A stretch of 7,651 bases of DNA from Mariprofundus sp. (lineage in GTDB: Bacteria; Pseudomonadota; Zetaproteobacteria; Mariprofundales; Mariprofundaceae): contig JAUZQI010000139.1 of NCBI GenBank assembly GCA_030951095.1, positions 1 to 7,651 of the forward strand, given 5' to 3'. A model generated the notes under the pieces. The model was not told the origin of the DNA. It ran no database searches and saw only the letters and a program-made list of their open reading frames with translations. The number at the start of each line of letters is the position of its first letter. The first letter of the stretch is position 1. The translations under genes and the position numbers were made by a program. Shown here one piece after another: positions 1 to 7,400 of this stretch.

Positions 1-2
1 TT

Positions 3-62
3 GCGCAAAAGAATCCCTATTATCGCCGCGTTGAAATTATCGTAAAAGGCATGGATACCTGA
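3..62 (+). CDS. C-terminal end of an OmpA/Pal/MotB-family protein (partial)
   Basis: Only the last 19 codons and the TGA stop are in the window; the gene begins upstream. The readable tail is AQKNPYYRRVEIIVKGMDT. The stretch YRRVEIIVKG resembles the final beta strand of OmpA-like peptidoglycan-binding domains, where a motif such as NRRVEI is typical (known from the family). If so, the protein would be an envelope or motor protein that anchors to peptidoglycan in the periplasm. The other two forward frames in this stretch also reach stops early, so the choice of frame rests on the family-like motif alone. No clear terminator follows it. Confidence 0.4.
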   Translation, partial: AQKNPYYRRVEIIVKGMDT

Positions 63-265
63 ATCGACTTCCGTTCAAGTTTTAGTGAGTTATTGCATAC
101 GTTTACTGCGACTGGCGCTGATCGCATCAATATGAATAACATCGCTCGAGAAGCCTGGTTTGTGGTGGATCTGCGGTGTTTTGAGATATCCTCTTTCTCG
201 ATCGTGCACAGCGGTTATAGTTCTGCCACACGCGATGACTCATAATTGCGAACAGGGAGGCCTGT

Positions 266-1177
266 ATGTTTCACGGCACGATGACTGCACTGGTTACACC
301 ATTTTTAAACAGTAAAATCGATGAAGACGCTTTCCGACTTCACCTGGAACGGCAGGTTAAAGCAGGCGTGAATGGTGTGGTGCCTGCCGGGACAACCGGA
401 GAGGCGGCTACGCTGTCCTTTCATGAACACAAACAGGTGATTCGCATTGCGGTTGAGCAGATAGCCGGGCGCGTGCCGGTGATTGCCGGAACAGGCAGCA
501 ATAATACTGCCGAGTCCATCGAGCTGACAGCTGCAGCCAAGGCTCTCGGTGCCGACGGGGCACTGCTGATTTCTCCTTATTATAACAAGCCGACCCAGGA
601 AGGGATCTATCAACATTACAAGGCAATCGCGGATGCCGTGCATATGCCGCAAGTGGTATATAATGTGCCAGGTCGTACCAATTCAAACCTCTTGCCCGAA
701 ACGGTGGGGCGTTTGTCCCATGTGTCCAATATCATTGGTATCAAGGATGCAACAGCCAATATGGAGCAGTTGTTACATACCATGGCGGCTTGCGAAGGGC
801 GCATAGAATTTTATTCGGGTGATGATGCCAGTGTGATGCCATTCATGGCGCTCGGTGGTAGCGGGGTGATTTCCGTAGTATCCAATATCGCGCCGAAAAC
901 GATGATTGCATTAACCCGTGCTATGCGTGGCGGCGATCTGGATATAGCCAGAAGCGCGCAGTTTGCTATGCGCAGACTCAATCAGATGCTATTCGTTCAG
1001 GCCAATCCAATTCCGGTTAAGGCTGCCTGTCATCTGCTTGGCTGGATGAAGGGTGAATTGCGACTTCCATTGCTGCCGCTTTCGGGCAAGCCGTTGGACG
1101 GTTTACGTCAGGCCATGATGGATTTTGAGTGCAAATTGGACGGTGTATTCGAGCGGCTGGAGTTGGCCGATAGCTGA
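266..1177 (+). CDS. dapA: 4-hydroxy-tetrahydrodipicolinate synthase (DapA)
   Basis: This cytoplasmic TIM-barrel enzyme condenses pyruvate with aspartate semialdehyde, the first committed step of the diaminopimelate/lysine pathway that feeds peptidoglycan synthesis. The 303 residues align along their whole length with E. coli DapA from memory. Visible active-site residues are the Schiff-base Lys160 (in IGIKDAT), the Thr43-Thr44 pair in GTTGE, Tyr106, Tyr132 and Arg137 (in NVPGRT). Arg137 supports true DapA over other members of the superfamily. Of the lysine feedback site, His55, Asn79, Glu83 and Tyr105 are kept, but the positions of E. coli Ser48 and His53 are Ala47 and Phe52, so inhibition by lysine may be altered (inference). 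The C-terminus is about ten residues longer than usual. The start ATG has GGGAGG five bases upstream. It heads a run of genes for a two-component system, whereas in many beta- and gammaproteobacteria the next gene is bamC. No convincing promoter was found in the 203 bases upstream. Confidence 0.97.
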   Translation: MFHGTMTALVTPFLNSKIDEDAFRLHLERQVKAGVNGVVPAGTTGEAATLSFHEHKQVIRIAVEQIAGRVPVIAGTGSNNTAESIELTAAAKALGADGALLISPYYNKPTQEGIYQHYKAIADAVHMPQVVYNVPGRTNSNLLPETVGRLSHVSNIIGIKDATANMEQLLHTMAACEGRIEFYSGDDASVMPFMALGGSGVISVVSNIAPKTMIALTRAMRGGDLDIARSAQFAMRRLNQMLFVQANPIPVKAACHLLGWMKGELRLPLLPLSGKPLDGLRQAMMDFECKLDGVFERLELADS

Positions 1178-1202
1178 CGAACTTGTTTCTTCGTTGCGTC
1201 TG

Positions 1203-2582
1203 ATGTTCAGTTTCAGGCGCATAGTGCATTCATTTGCTTATTTCGCCGCCACACTTGCCGCGATTGCAGTATTTGCGTTGGTGCTGATGCTGGCCGAATC
1301 GGCGGTGTATGCTGCCACCGGGCAACCGGTTTCGGTCTGGGCTATGGCTATTGCCGCGATCACAGCTGCTTTCGGATATGCGCCACTTGTTCAGAGTCTT
1401 CAACGTGGGTTGGATCGTATCTTTTTTCGCCATCAACTGGATATGTTGGCTGCTATCAGCCAACTGGGAGCTGGTGATTTGGCGCAATTGCCGATTGAAG
1501 ATGTGGAGCGTGCCCTGCTGGAGCGCATCTGTATGGTCAGTTATCGTCGTTATGCCGCGCTGGATGAACGTGCTTTGCCCGATGGCGAGTGGTTTTCCTT
1601 TCCGTCAGATGCACCGCTGATTGAGGCAGATTACGATAACGAAATACATGATGGTTACGCCCTGAGACTGGAGCTTCCGGCAGCTAATGGCGACGCATAC
1701 TTGTGGCTTGGGCCGAGGCGCGATGGCAGACTGATGGATGCGGAAGAGCGTGCAAGCCTGGAATCACTGGCCAAGTTTTCAGCCATGAGTCTGGAGCATG
1801 CTCGTTTGACGCATCAACAGGCGGAAGCTGCGCGTCTGGATTCACTATCCCGCATCACTCGGCAACTGCATTCCCATGATCTGAAAAACCGTTTACATGA
1901 TCTCTCTTTTCTGGCTCATCATCTGGGCTCGGGAAAACTGGGCGAGGAAGATGTGCAACGCATGCTAACCGCCATTCGTAAAGTAACCGGTCGTATGCAG
2001 ACATTGATGCAACGGATGTCCGATCCCAATGCGCCGGTCGATCCGCTCCTTGCACCACTTGACCTGGGGACTTTGTTGAAATCCAGCATTCGGGATCGAT
2101 TGTGGCCGGAATCATTGCAGATCAAGCAGAATGTTGAGGTTTTGCCCGCCGTGGCCGGGGATGCGGATTTATTGCAAGGCGTGTTTGAAAATCTGTATGA
2201 TAATGCGGTTCAGGCGATGCAGGGGCAGGGGCAGATTTGCATTGAGGCACGATTAATCGAATCAAAAGAATGCGGTAAACAGAGGCAGGGTGTCCATACT
2301 AATCTGGCTGAGGTGCGCGTGCATGATCAGGGCTGTGGCATGACAAAAACGTTTATCAAGCAGCGTTTATTCCATCTTTTTGCAACCAGCAAGAGTAATG
2401 GATTGGGTGTCGGGCTTTACCTGAGTCGCAGAATCGTCGAGGCGCATGGTGGAACCATTACCGCTGAAAGCGGTGGCGCGCGTAAAGGTTCCACCTTCAT
2501 TGTACGTCTGCCGTTGTGGCAGAATAAGTCTGATCCAAACATCTCTGATGAGAAGCGCCACGACCGGAAGGAGAAAAGATGA
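1203..2582 (+). CDS. Membrane sensor histidine kinase, short PrsK-like
   Basis: This is an inner-membrane histidine kinase of 459 residues when started at the ATG at 1203. Two hydrophobic helices (about residues 11-36 and 43-62) are followed by the linker LQRGLDRIFFRHQLD, a pattern seen just after multi-helix sensor regions of other kinases. A degenerate GAF-like region (about 80-200) comes next. The phosphoacceptor box is HDLKN with His225. The ATPase domain has the N box ENLYDN (329-334), G1 DQGCGM (375-380), a LFATSK F-box region and G2 GLGVGL (400-405), so it should be active. HDLKN and the partner regulator resemble PrsK/PrsR of exosortase systems, but PrsK proteins are near 700 residues with many more helices. 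An upstream TTG at 1125 would add 26 polar residues and overlap dapA. I prefer 1203 because the membrane helix follows directly, but no Shine-Dalgarno precedes it; translation may be coupled to the dapA stop 25 bases upstream. The signal sensed is unknown. Confidence 0.88.
   Translation: MFSFRRIVHSFAYFAATLAAIAVFALVLMLAESAVYAATGQPVSVWAMAIAAITAAFGYAPLVQSLQRGLDRIFFRHQLDMLAAISQLGAGDLAQLPIEDVERALLERICMVSYRRYAALDERALPDGEWFSFPSDAPLIEADYDNEIHDGYALRLELPAANGDAYLWLGPRRDGRLMDAEERASLESLAKFSAMSLEHARLTHQQAEAARLDSLSRITRQLHSHDLKNRLHDLSFLAHHLGSGKLGEEDVQRMLTAIRKVTGRMQTLMQRMSDPNAPVDPLLAPLDLGTLLKSSIRDRLWPESLQIKQNVEVLPAVAGDADLLQGVFENLYDNAVQAMQGQGQICIEARLIESKECGKQRQGVHTNLAEVRVHDQGCGMTKTFIKQRLFHLFATSKSNGLGVGLYLSRRIVEAHGGTITAESGGARKGSTFIVRLPLWQNKSDPNISDEKRHDRKEKR
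2568..2573 (+). promoter_or_regulatory. Ribosome binding site of the response regulator gene
   Basis: AAGGAG lies inside the last codons of the kinase gene. It is five bases from the ATG at 2579 and eight from the ATG at 2582, so the second Met is at least as good a start as the first. Both starts touch the kinase stop TGA (2580-2582), which implies coupled translation. Confidence 0.7.
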
Positions 2583-3994
2583 TGAAGCAAACTGTGCTGG
2601 TAGTCGATGATAATGATATCAATCGCCTGAATCTGAAGCTGTTGTTGAAGGAGTCCTACACGATTCTTGAGGCTGGCGATCTGGAAGCTGCCGATAAGGC
2701 TCTGGCTGGCAACCGCGTGGATCTGGTTGTACTTGACCTTGCTCTTCCGCCCGAACCGGATAATCCGGAAATCGGTATGGGTTATCTGGATAAACTGCGT
2801 CTGGAAAGCCCGGATACTCCGGTGGTGGTTATTACCGGGCATGATGAACGGGCGCTGGCATTGCGGGCACAGCAATCGGGGGCACTGGATTTTTTTGGCA
2901 AGCCTTTCGATCCCGATGAGGTCAAGAGTACGATTGATCGTAGTATGCAGGCGCACTGGCAGGCTATGCGCGAACAGGAGATGCAGCGTGCACTGGAAAC
3001 CCGGGTCAATAGTGAGCTGTTGGGTGAATCTGCTGCCATGCAGGCACTTAGAACAATGATTTCCAGAGTAGCTTCTACTCCTTCCACGGTATTGATTCGC
3101 GGTGAAACAGGTACTGGTAAAGAATTGGTCGCACGACAGTTGCATGCTGCCAGTTCACGTGCCAAACAACCGTTTATTGCCATTAATTGTGCCGCTATGA
3201 ACGTCGAGTCACTGGAATCGGAATTGTTCGGATATGAAAAAGGGGCTTTTGCGGGTGCTGGCAAACGCAAGCTGGGCTGGTTTGAACGCGCCAGTGGAGG
3301 CACGCTGTTTCTCGATGAAGTGGTGGGATTGCCATTGCCGGTGCAGGGGAAGTTGCTCAGGGCTCTGGAAAGCGGTGAATTTTCGCGGCTGGGTGGTGAG
3401 GCGATTCTTCAGACTGATGTGCGTTTGATCTGCTCTACCCGCGAGGACTTGGAGCAAAAGGTGGAGACAGGTGATTTTCGCGATGATCTCTATTACCGCA
3501 TTCATGTGGTGGAAATCGAGGTTCCGCCTTTAAGGGAACATATCGAGGATTTACCGCAGTTGAGCGAAGCGGTTTTATTGCGAAAGGCAGCCATGTGCGG
3601 CAAGCGTATGGATGCACTATCCGATGATGTGATAGAGCAGCTGGCGCGCTATAGCTGGCCGGGCAACGTGCGCGAGCTGGAAAATGTGATTGAGCGAGCT
3701 GTGGTTCTGGCTGCCACGATGGTAGTGGAATCAATTCCTTCATTAACAGGGCCTCAACCGGCCGGGGCGGATGATGATCCGCTGCAATTGTGGCTCCGAC
3801 AGCTGCCGGATTCGGGCATCAGGGCGGAAAAAGCGGTGGCCGAATTTGAAAAACGCCTGGTAGAAGCTGCGCTGGAGCGCAATCATCATATCAAGGCAAG
3901 AGCCGGACGCTGGTTGGGCTTTGGAGACCGTGCCAAGGATAAAATGCGCTATTTGTGTGATAAATATGATATTGAGGTGAAAGAGACCCCATGA
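2579..3994 (+). CDS. Response regulator with sigma-54-activator type AAA+ domain (GAFAGA variant)
   Basis: This 471-residue NtrC-family transcription regulator is the likely partner of the kinase encoded just upstream. The receiver domain (about 4-120) has acidic Asp10-Asp11, phosphoacceptor Asp53 (in LDLALPPEPD), Thr86 and Lys108; the LPP-E-PD and TGHDE segments recall PrsR. The AAA+ domain (about 147-390) has Walker A GETGTGKE (175-182), Asn203 (the switch Asn64 of PspF), Walker B LFLDE (243-247), Arg fingers Arg301 and Arg307 (FRDDLYYR) and WPGNVREL (360-367). Two hallmark positions differ. The sigma-54-contacting loop reads GAFAGA (222-227) instead of GAFTGA, and the sensor I ATN is STR (286-288). 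The C-terminal part (about 420-471) follows a Fis-like layout, beginning FEKRLVEAALERN, but continues with an unusual ARAGRWLGFGDRAKDKM helix pair. It may therefore act with altered or no dependence on sigma-54 (inference). The start could be 2579 or 2582. Confidence 0.9.
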   Translation: MMKQTVLVVDDNDINRLNLKLLLKESYTILEAGDLEAADKALAGNRVDLVVLDLALPPEPDNPEIGMGYLDKLRLESPDTPVVVITGHDERALALRAQQSGALDFFGKPFDPDEVKSTIDRSMQAHWQAMREQEMQRALETRVNSELLGESAAMQALRTMISRVASTPSTVLIRGETGTGKELVARQLHAASSRAKQPFIAINCAAMNVESLESELFGYEKGAFAGAGKRKLGWFERASGGTLFLDEVVGLPLPVQGKLLRALESGEFSRLGGEAILQTDVRLICSTREDLEQKVETGDFRDDLYYRIHVVEIEVPPLREHIEDLPQLSEAVLLRKAAMCGKRMDALSDDVIEQLARYSWPGNVRELENVIERAVVLAATMVVESIPSLTGPQPAGADDDPLQLWLRQLPDSGIRAEKAVAEFEKRLVEAALERNHHIKARAGRWLGFGDRAKDKMRYLCDKYDIEVKETP

Positions 3995-4401
3995 GGCGTT
4001 TGATTTGTCTGGTCATGCTGACACAGGTATTTTCCGTCGGTTGTGCTATTGAGGCGGGCGGTTTTGAATTCGACAAAGAGTATCTCTATTCCCGTGATGC
4101 CATTGTACCGCCATTTCAGAAGTCACGCGAATTTTTCGATATGCCAAATCGACCGGGCAATTATGAAGTGATTATGGTATCCGAAAATGTCGGGCCGTTG
4201 ACCTTTCGTATGGTGAGGGCACGAGGGGAGCAGGAAAAAACATTGGTGCAACGACGTAGTTATCGTGCCGGAAATCATGAATTCGAAGCATATTTTAACA
4301 ACCTTTCAGGCAATGATGATTTGATTGTGGAGATTGCCAATTCCAACCCTGTTGCGTCAGCCACAGTATCTGTCTTTGTTGTAGAAGTCCCAGCTCACTA
4401 G
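3991..4401 (+). CDS. Small exported protein of unknown function, possible lipoprotein
   Basis: The product is 136 residues and I do not recognise the family. A short signal peptide is clear: MRR, then a hydrophobic run (ICLVMLTQVFSV) ending at Gly17-Cys18. The cysteine preceded by SVG could be a lipid-attachment site, but Ser at the -3 position is atypical for a lipobox, so cleavage by ordinary signal peptidase is also possible. The rest is polar with alternating beta-strand-like segments (YEVIMVSEN, LTFRMVRA, ATVSVFVVEV), suggesting a compact beta-sandwich outside the cytoplasm. There is no PEP-CTERM or other sorting tail. The start overlaps the regulator stop by four bases (ATGA), with AAAGAG five bases upstream, so it is translated together with the kinase and regulator. 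It may be a periplasmic accessory sensor or an output of that system (inference). Confidence 0.75.
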   Translation: MRRLICLVMLTQVFSVGCAIEAGGFEFDKEYLYSRDAIVPPFQKSREFFDMPNRPGNYEVIMVSENVGPLTFRMVRARGEQEKTLVQRRSYRAGNHEFEAYFNNLSGNDDLIVEIANSNPVASATVSVFVVEVPAH

Positions 4402-4527
4402 ATAATGGAAATATGCTAGCCAGTTCAGCCAAGGGTACATTGCGATAGGTGAGCAGAACTCCAGTGAGTTGATACTGGATGTGTCAGAATTGCAAGGCAC
4501 CTCAAGCCCAATATGTGCAACGTGCTG

Positions 4528-4556
4528 TTGACTGAGATACCTCATTTGGGTATAGC
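4528..4556 (+). promoter_or_regulatory. Predicted sigma-70 promoter upstream of clpB
   Basis: TTGACT (4528-4533) matches the -35 consensus at five of six bases. TATAGC (4551-4556) matches the -10 at four of six, and the spacer is exactly 17 bases. Transcription would start near 4563 and run through the heat-shock promoter below into clpB. It is the best housekeeping promoter I can see in the window. The 126 bases between the preceding stop and this site show no clear signal, apart from a weak 6-bp hairpin at 4460-4479 without a T-run. Confidence 0.5.
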
Positions 4557-4574
4557 TGATCTCTTTGCATACAC

Positions 4575-4604
4575 CTTGGATTCCTGAGTTATTAACCCCA
4601 TATA
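4575..4604 (+). promoter_or_regulatory. Predicted sigma-32 (RpoH) heat-shock promoter of clpB
   Basis: CTTGGAT (4575-4581) is close to the RpoH -35 consensus CTTGAAA, and CCCCATATA (4596-4604) matches the -10 consensus CCCCATNT very well. The spacer is 14 bases, within the family range. The site is in the right place for the chaperone gene downstream, giving a leader of about 45 bases. No CIRCE inverted repeat is present, so control by RpoH and not HrcA is the natural reading. Confidence 0.75.
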
Positions 4605-4656
4605 GCAAATACTGCAGGCCGAAATTATTTCAACTTAATATACAAGGAGTGCTGGT

Positions 4657-7254
4657 ATGGATATGAGTCGCATGACGCAGAAAGTCAACGAGGCGCTTGC
4701 TGCAGCGCAGCAGTTGGCGGTACGCTTGTCACATCAGCAGGTGGATGGCGAACATGTGCTGGCTGAATTACTGGCACAACAGGATGGCTTGGCACTGCGT
4801 TTGCTGGAGCGTGCCGGAGCTTCTCTGGATGCCTTCAAAACAGCTGTGCAGCAATCGTTGGCTAAACGTCCGAAAGTTAGCGGTAGCGCTATCGAGGCAG
4901 ACAAGGTGTATATCACCCAGCGCCTGCAGCAATTGTTGGTAAAAGCCGGTGATGAAGCAGCGCACATGCAAGATGAATATATCTCCGTCGAACATGTGTT
5001 GCTGGCTATGATTGCTGAAGGTAATAACACTGATGCAGGCAAGGTTTTCATCACAAACGGCATAACTCGTGAGCGTTTCCTGGAAATACTGGAGCAGGTG
5101 CGCGGTCACCAGAGGGTGACAACGAATGCTCCTGAATCGAAATATGAGGCTCTGAAAAAGTATGGCAATGATCTGGTCGAATTGGCCAGATCCGGCAAAC
5201 TGGATCCGGTGATCGGCCGTGATACGGAAATCCGTTCGGTGATTCGTATTCTGTCACGGAAAACAAAAAATAATCCGGTACTGATTGGCGAGCCTGGTGT
5301 AGGAAAGACGGCGATTGCCGAGGGGTTGGCGCAGCGTATTGTCTCCGGTGATGTGCCGGAAGGGCTAAAAAACCGTAGCCTGTTTGCGTTGGATTTGACT
5401 TCGTTGATGGCCGGGGCCAAATACAGGGGTGAATTTGAAGAGCGTTTGAAAGCGGTACTCAAGGAAATCAAGGAGTCGGAAGGGCAGACGCTGTTGTTTA
5501 TCGATGAATTGCACACCATTGTAGGAGCTGGCAAAACCGAGGGCAGTTCCGATGCTGGCAATATGCTCAAACCCATGCTGGCCCGGGGCGAACTACACTG
5601 TATCGGTGCAACTACGCTGGATGAATATCGCCAGCATATCGAAAAAGATGCTGCGCTGGAGCGCCGTTTCCAGCCGATTGTGGTCGATGCGCCGGATGTC
5701 GAAGATACGATTTCGATTTTACGCGGTTTGCGTGAGCGCTATGAGCTGCATCACGGCGTGCGAATTAGCGACGGGGCGCTGGTGGCGGCAGCTACCATGT
5801 CTGATCGTTATATTTCGGATCGCTTTCTGCCCGATAAGGCCATTGATCTGGTTGATGAGGCCTGTGCCTCGATTCGCACTGAAATGGATTCCATGCCATC
5901 TGAACTGGATGCCGTCACACGCCGTGCCATGCGTCTGGAAATCGAGGAAACTGCACTGAAAAAAGAGAAGGATGAAGCTAGCAAGAAACGCCTGAAAATC
6001 CTGCGCAAGGAGTTGGCCGATCTGCAGGAAGAGCGTGATGCCATGCGGGCTCGCTGGGAACGTGAGAAAGGTGCGATGGGGCAGGTGCAGAACTTACGCG
6101 AGTCTATTGAGCAGGTGCGGCTGGATATCGAGGTGGCCGAGCGCGGTTATGATCTGGAGAAAGTGGCAAGCCTGCGATATGGCAAGCTGCCGGAACTGGA
6201 AAAACAGTTGACTGATGCCGAAGCCATGATGGCCGAGAATAAAACCCTGATCAGTGAAACGGTCAGTGAGGAAGAGATTGCTGAAGTGGTTTCACGCTGG
6301 ACGGGTATTCAGTTGACCCGACTGATGGAGGGTGAGCGCGATAAATTATTGCGTCTGGAGTCGGTGTTGCACGAGCGTGTAATCGGGCAGGATGAGGCGG
6401 TGAAGGCGGTGGCTGATGCGGTGCTTCGGGCCCGTGCCGGTATTCGGGACCAGCATCGTCCCATTGGTTCCTTTCTGTTTCTCGGGCCGACAGGGGTTGG
6501 AAAGACTGAACTGGCACGCACTTTGGCACGCACGCTGTTCGATAGCGAAGATAATATGGTACGTATCGATATGAGCGAGTACATGGAAAAGCACGCGGTG
6601 TCACGTCTGCTTGGGGCTCCGCCGGGTTATATCGGTTTTGAACAGGGAGGACAGTTGACAGAAGCAGTGCGTCGTAAACCCTATTCAGTATTATTGCTGG
6701 ATGAGGTGGAAAAGGCGCATGTGGATGTATTCAATGTATTGTTGCAACTGCTGGATGATGGTCGCCTGACCGACAGCCATGGTCGTACGGTGAATTTCCA
6801 GAATACGATTATCATTATGACCAGCAATATCGGTTCGGAATTTTTGCTCGACGGTATTGATTTTGAGGGCCATATTGATGCATCTGCGCGAGCGCAGGTG
6901 CTGGCGGCACTTAAACAGCATTTTCGCCCCGAGTTTCTCAACCGGGTCGATGATACGGTGATTTTCAGTCCATTGACGCAGTCCGTGATTGCAGATGTTG
7001 TCAAACTGTTTCTGGCAGAACTGGAACAGAGGCTCGGCGAACAGCAGGTAAGACTGGATATTAAGGATTGGGCTATCGACTGGATCGGTAGATCAGGTTA
7101 TGACCCGGTGTTTGGTGCCAGGCCACTGAAACGATTTATTCAGGAACATCTTGAAACACCTGTGGCGCGCTTGCTTATTAGCGGTGAGGTACAAGCGGGT
7201 GGATATATTGTTGCCGATATCGAAGGCGGTGAATTCATCGTGAGGGGAGGATAA
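4657..7254 (+). CDS. clpB: ATP-dependent protein disaggregase ClpB
   Basis: ClpB is a hexameric cytoplasmic chaperone that works with DnaK/DnaJ/GrpE to pull polypeptides out of heat-induced aggregates. At 865 residues the length is typical. Order of parts: the N-terminal Clp repeat domain (about 1-150); the first AAA+ ring with Walker A GEPGVGKT (211-218), pore loop KYRGEF with Tyr256, Walker B LLFIDE (279-284) and the ALERRF Arg-finger region (333-338); the coiled-coil middle domain (about 411-540), rich in Glu, Lys and Arg; the second ring with Walker A GPTGVGKT (610-617), pore loop GYIG with Tyr658, Walker B VLLLDE (678-683), sensor 1 TSNIGS and sensor 2 GARPLKR (820-826). The long middle domain, and the lack of a ClpP-binding IGF/IGL tripeptide between the second-ring Walker B and the C-terminus, set it apart from ClpA and ClpC. 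The start ATG has AAGGAG (4644-4649) seven bases upstream. It appears to be transcribed alone from its own promoters. No terminator hairpin was found after the stop. Confidence 0.98.
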   Translation: MDMSRMTQKVNEALAAAQQLAVRLSHQQVDGEHVLAELLAQQDGLALRLLERAGASLDAFKTAVQQSLAKRPKVSGSAIEADKVYITQRLQQLLVKAGDEAAHMQDEYISVEHVLLAMIAEGNNTDAGKVFITNGITRERFLEILEQVRGHQRVTTNAPESKYEALKKYGNDLVELARSGKLDPVIGRDTEIRSVIRILSRKTKNNPVLIGEPGVGKTAIAEGLAQRIVSGDVPEGLKNRSLFALDLTSLMAGAKYRGEFEERLKAVLKEIKESEGQTLLFIDELHTIVGAGKTEGSSDAGNMLKPMLARGELHCIGATTLDEYRQHIEKDAALERRFQPIVVDAPDVEDTISILRGLRERYELHHGVRISDGALVAAATMSDRYISDRFLPDKAIDLVDEACASIRTEMDSMPSELDAVTRRAMRLEIEETALKKEKDEASKKRLKILRKELADLQEERDAMRARWEREKGAMGQVQNLRESIEQVRLDIEVAERGYDLEKVASLRYGKLPELEKQLTDAEAMMAENKTLISETVSEEEIAEVVSRWTGIQLTRLMEGERDKLLRLESVLHERVIGQDEAVKAVADAVLRARAGIRDQHRPIGSFLFLGPTGVGKTELARTLARTLFDSEDNMVRIDMSEYMEKHAVSRLLGAPPGYIGFEQGGQLTEAVRRKPYSVLLLDEVEKAHVDVFNVLLQLLDDGRLTDSHGRTVNFQNTIIIMTSNIGSEFLLDGIDFEGHIDASARAQVLAALKQHFRPEFLNRVDDTVIFSPLTQSVIADVVKLFLAELEQRLGEQQVRLDIKDWAIDWIGRSGYDPVFGARPLKRFIQEHLETPVARLLISGEVQAGGYIVADIEGGEFIVRGG

Positions 7255-7384
7255 ATGTCGCACGGAAACTGCTGATGGGGAAATTTTCCGCTCGCAGGCG
7301 TATTCATTGCCACTGGAGCATCGAAATGCCCATGTTATGGTTGCACGGTGAACGATTTTGCGCTAGCAAGTTGTTTCCAAATTC

Positions 7385-7394
7385 GAGAGGAGGA
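7385..7394 (+). promoter_or_regulatory. Strong ribosome binding site of the cytochrome gene
   Basis: GAGAGGAGGA contains a near-perfect Shine-Dalgarno ending six bases before the ATG at 7401. It fixes the cytochrome start there and argues against an in-frame ATG at 7275, whose added 42 residues look unlike a protein and would bury the signal peptide. Confidence 0.8.
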
Positions 7395-7400
7395 TTTTAT

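Noticed and set aside
181..221. Possible dapA promoter (TTGAGA at 181, TATAGT at 216)
   Set aside because: The two hexamers are 29 bases apart, and no good -35 lies 16-18 bases before TATAGT.
1125..1202. Upstream TTG start for the kinase gene, overlapping dapA by 53 bases
   Set aside because: It adds 26 polar residues before the first membrane helix, lacks a ribosome site and needs a rare start codon; the ATG at 1203 is simpler, though its own ribosome site is also poor.
4460..4479. TCCAGT/ACTGGA hairpin as a terminator after the exported-protein gene
   Set aside because: The stem is only 6 bp with an 8-base loop and has no T-run after it.
4357..4608. Minus-strand open frame of 83 codons across the gap before clpB
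   Set aside because: No ribosome site, no recognisable protein features, and it overlaps both the end of the exported-protein gene and the clpB heat-shock promoter.
6512..6533. Direct repeat TGGCACGCAC with a 12-base period inside clpB
   Set aside because: It encodes the repeated LART in the helix after Walker A; ClpB proteins have a similar pattern and equal length here, so no duplication is implied.
7333..7341. Extended -10 like sequence (TG-T-TATGGT) as cytochrome promoter
   Set aside because: No -35 at a usable distance and only a moderate -10 match; too weak to annotate.
7275..7400. Extended start for the cytochrome at the ATG at 7275 (TGATG with the preceding stop)
   Set aside because: The extension has no protein-like character and would hide the signal peptide; the strong ribosome site and MKKTL start at 7401 are decisive.
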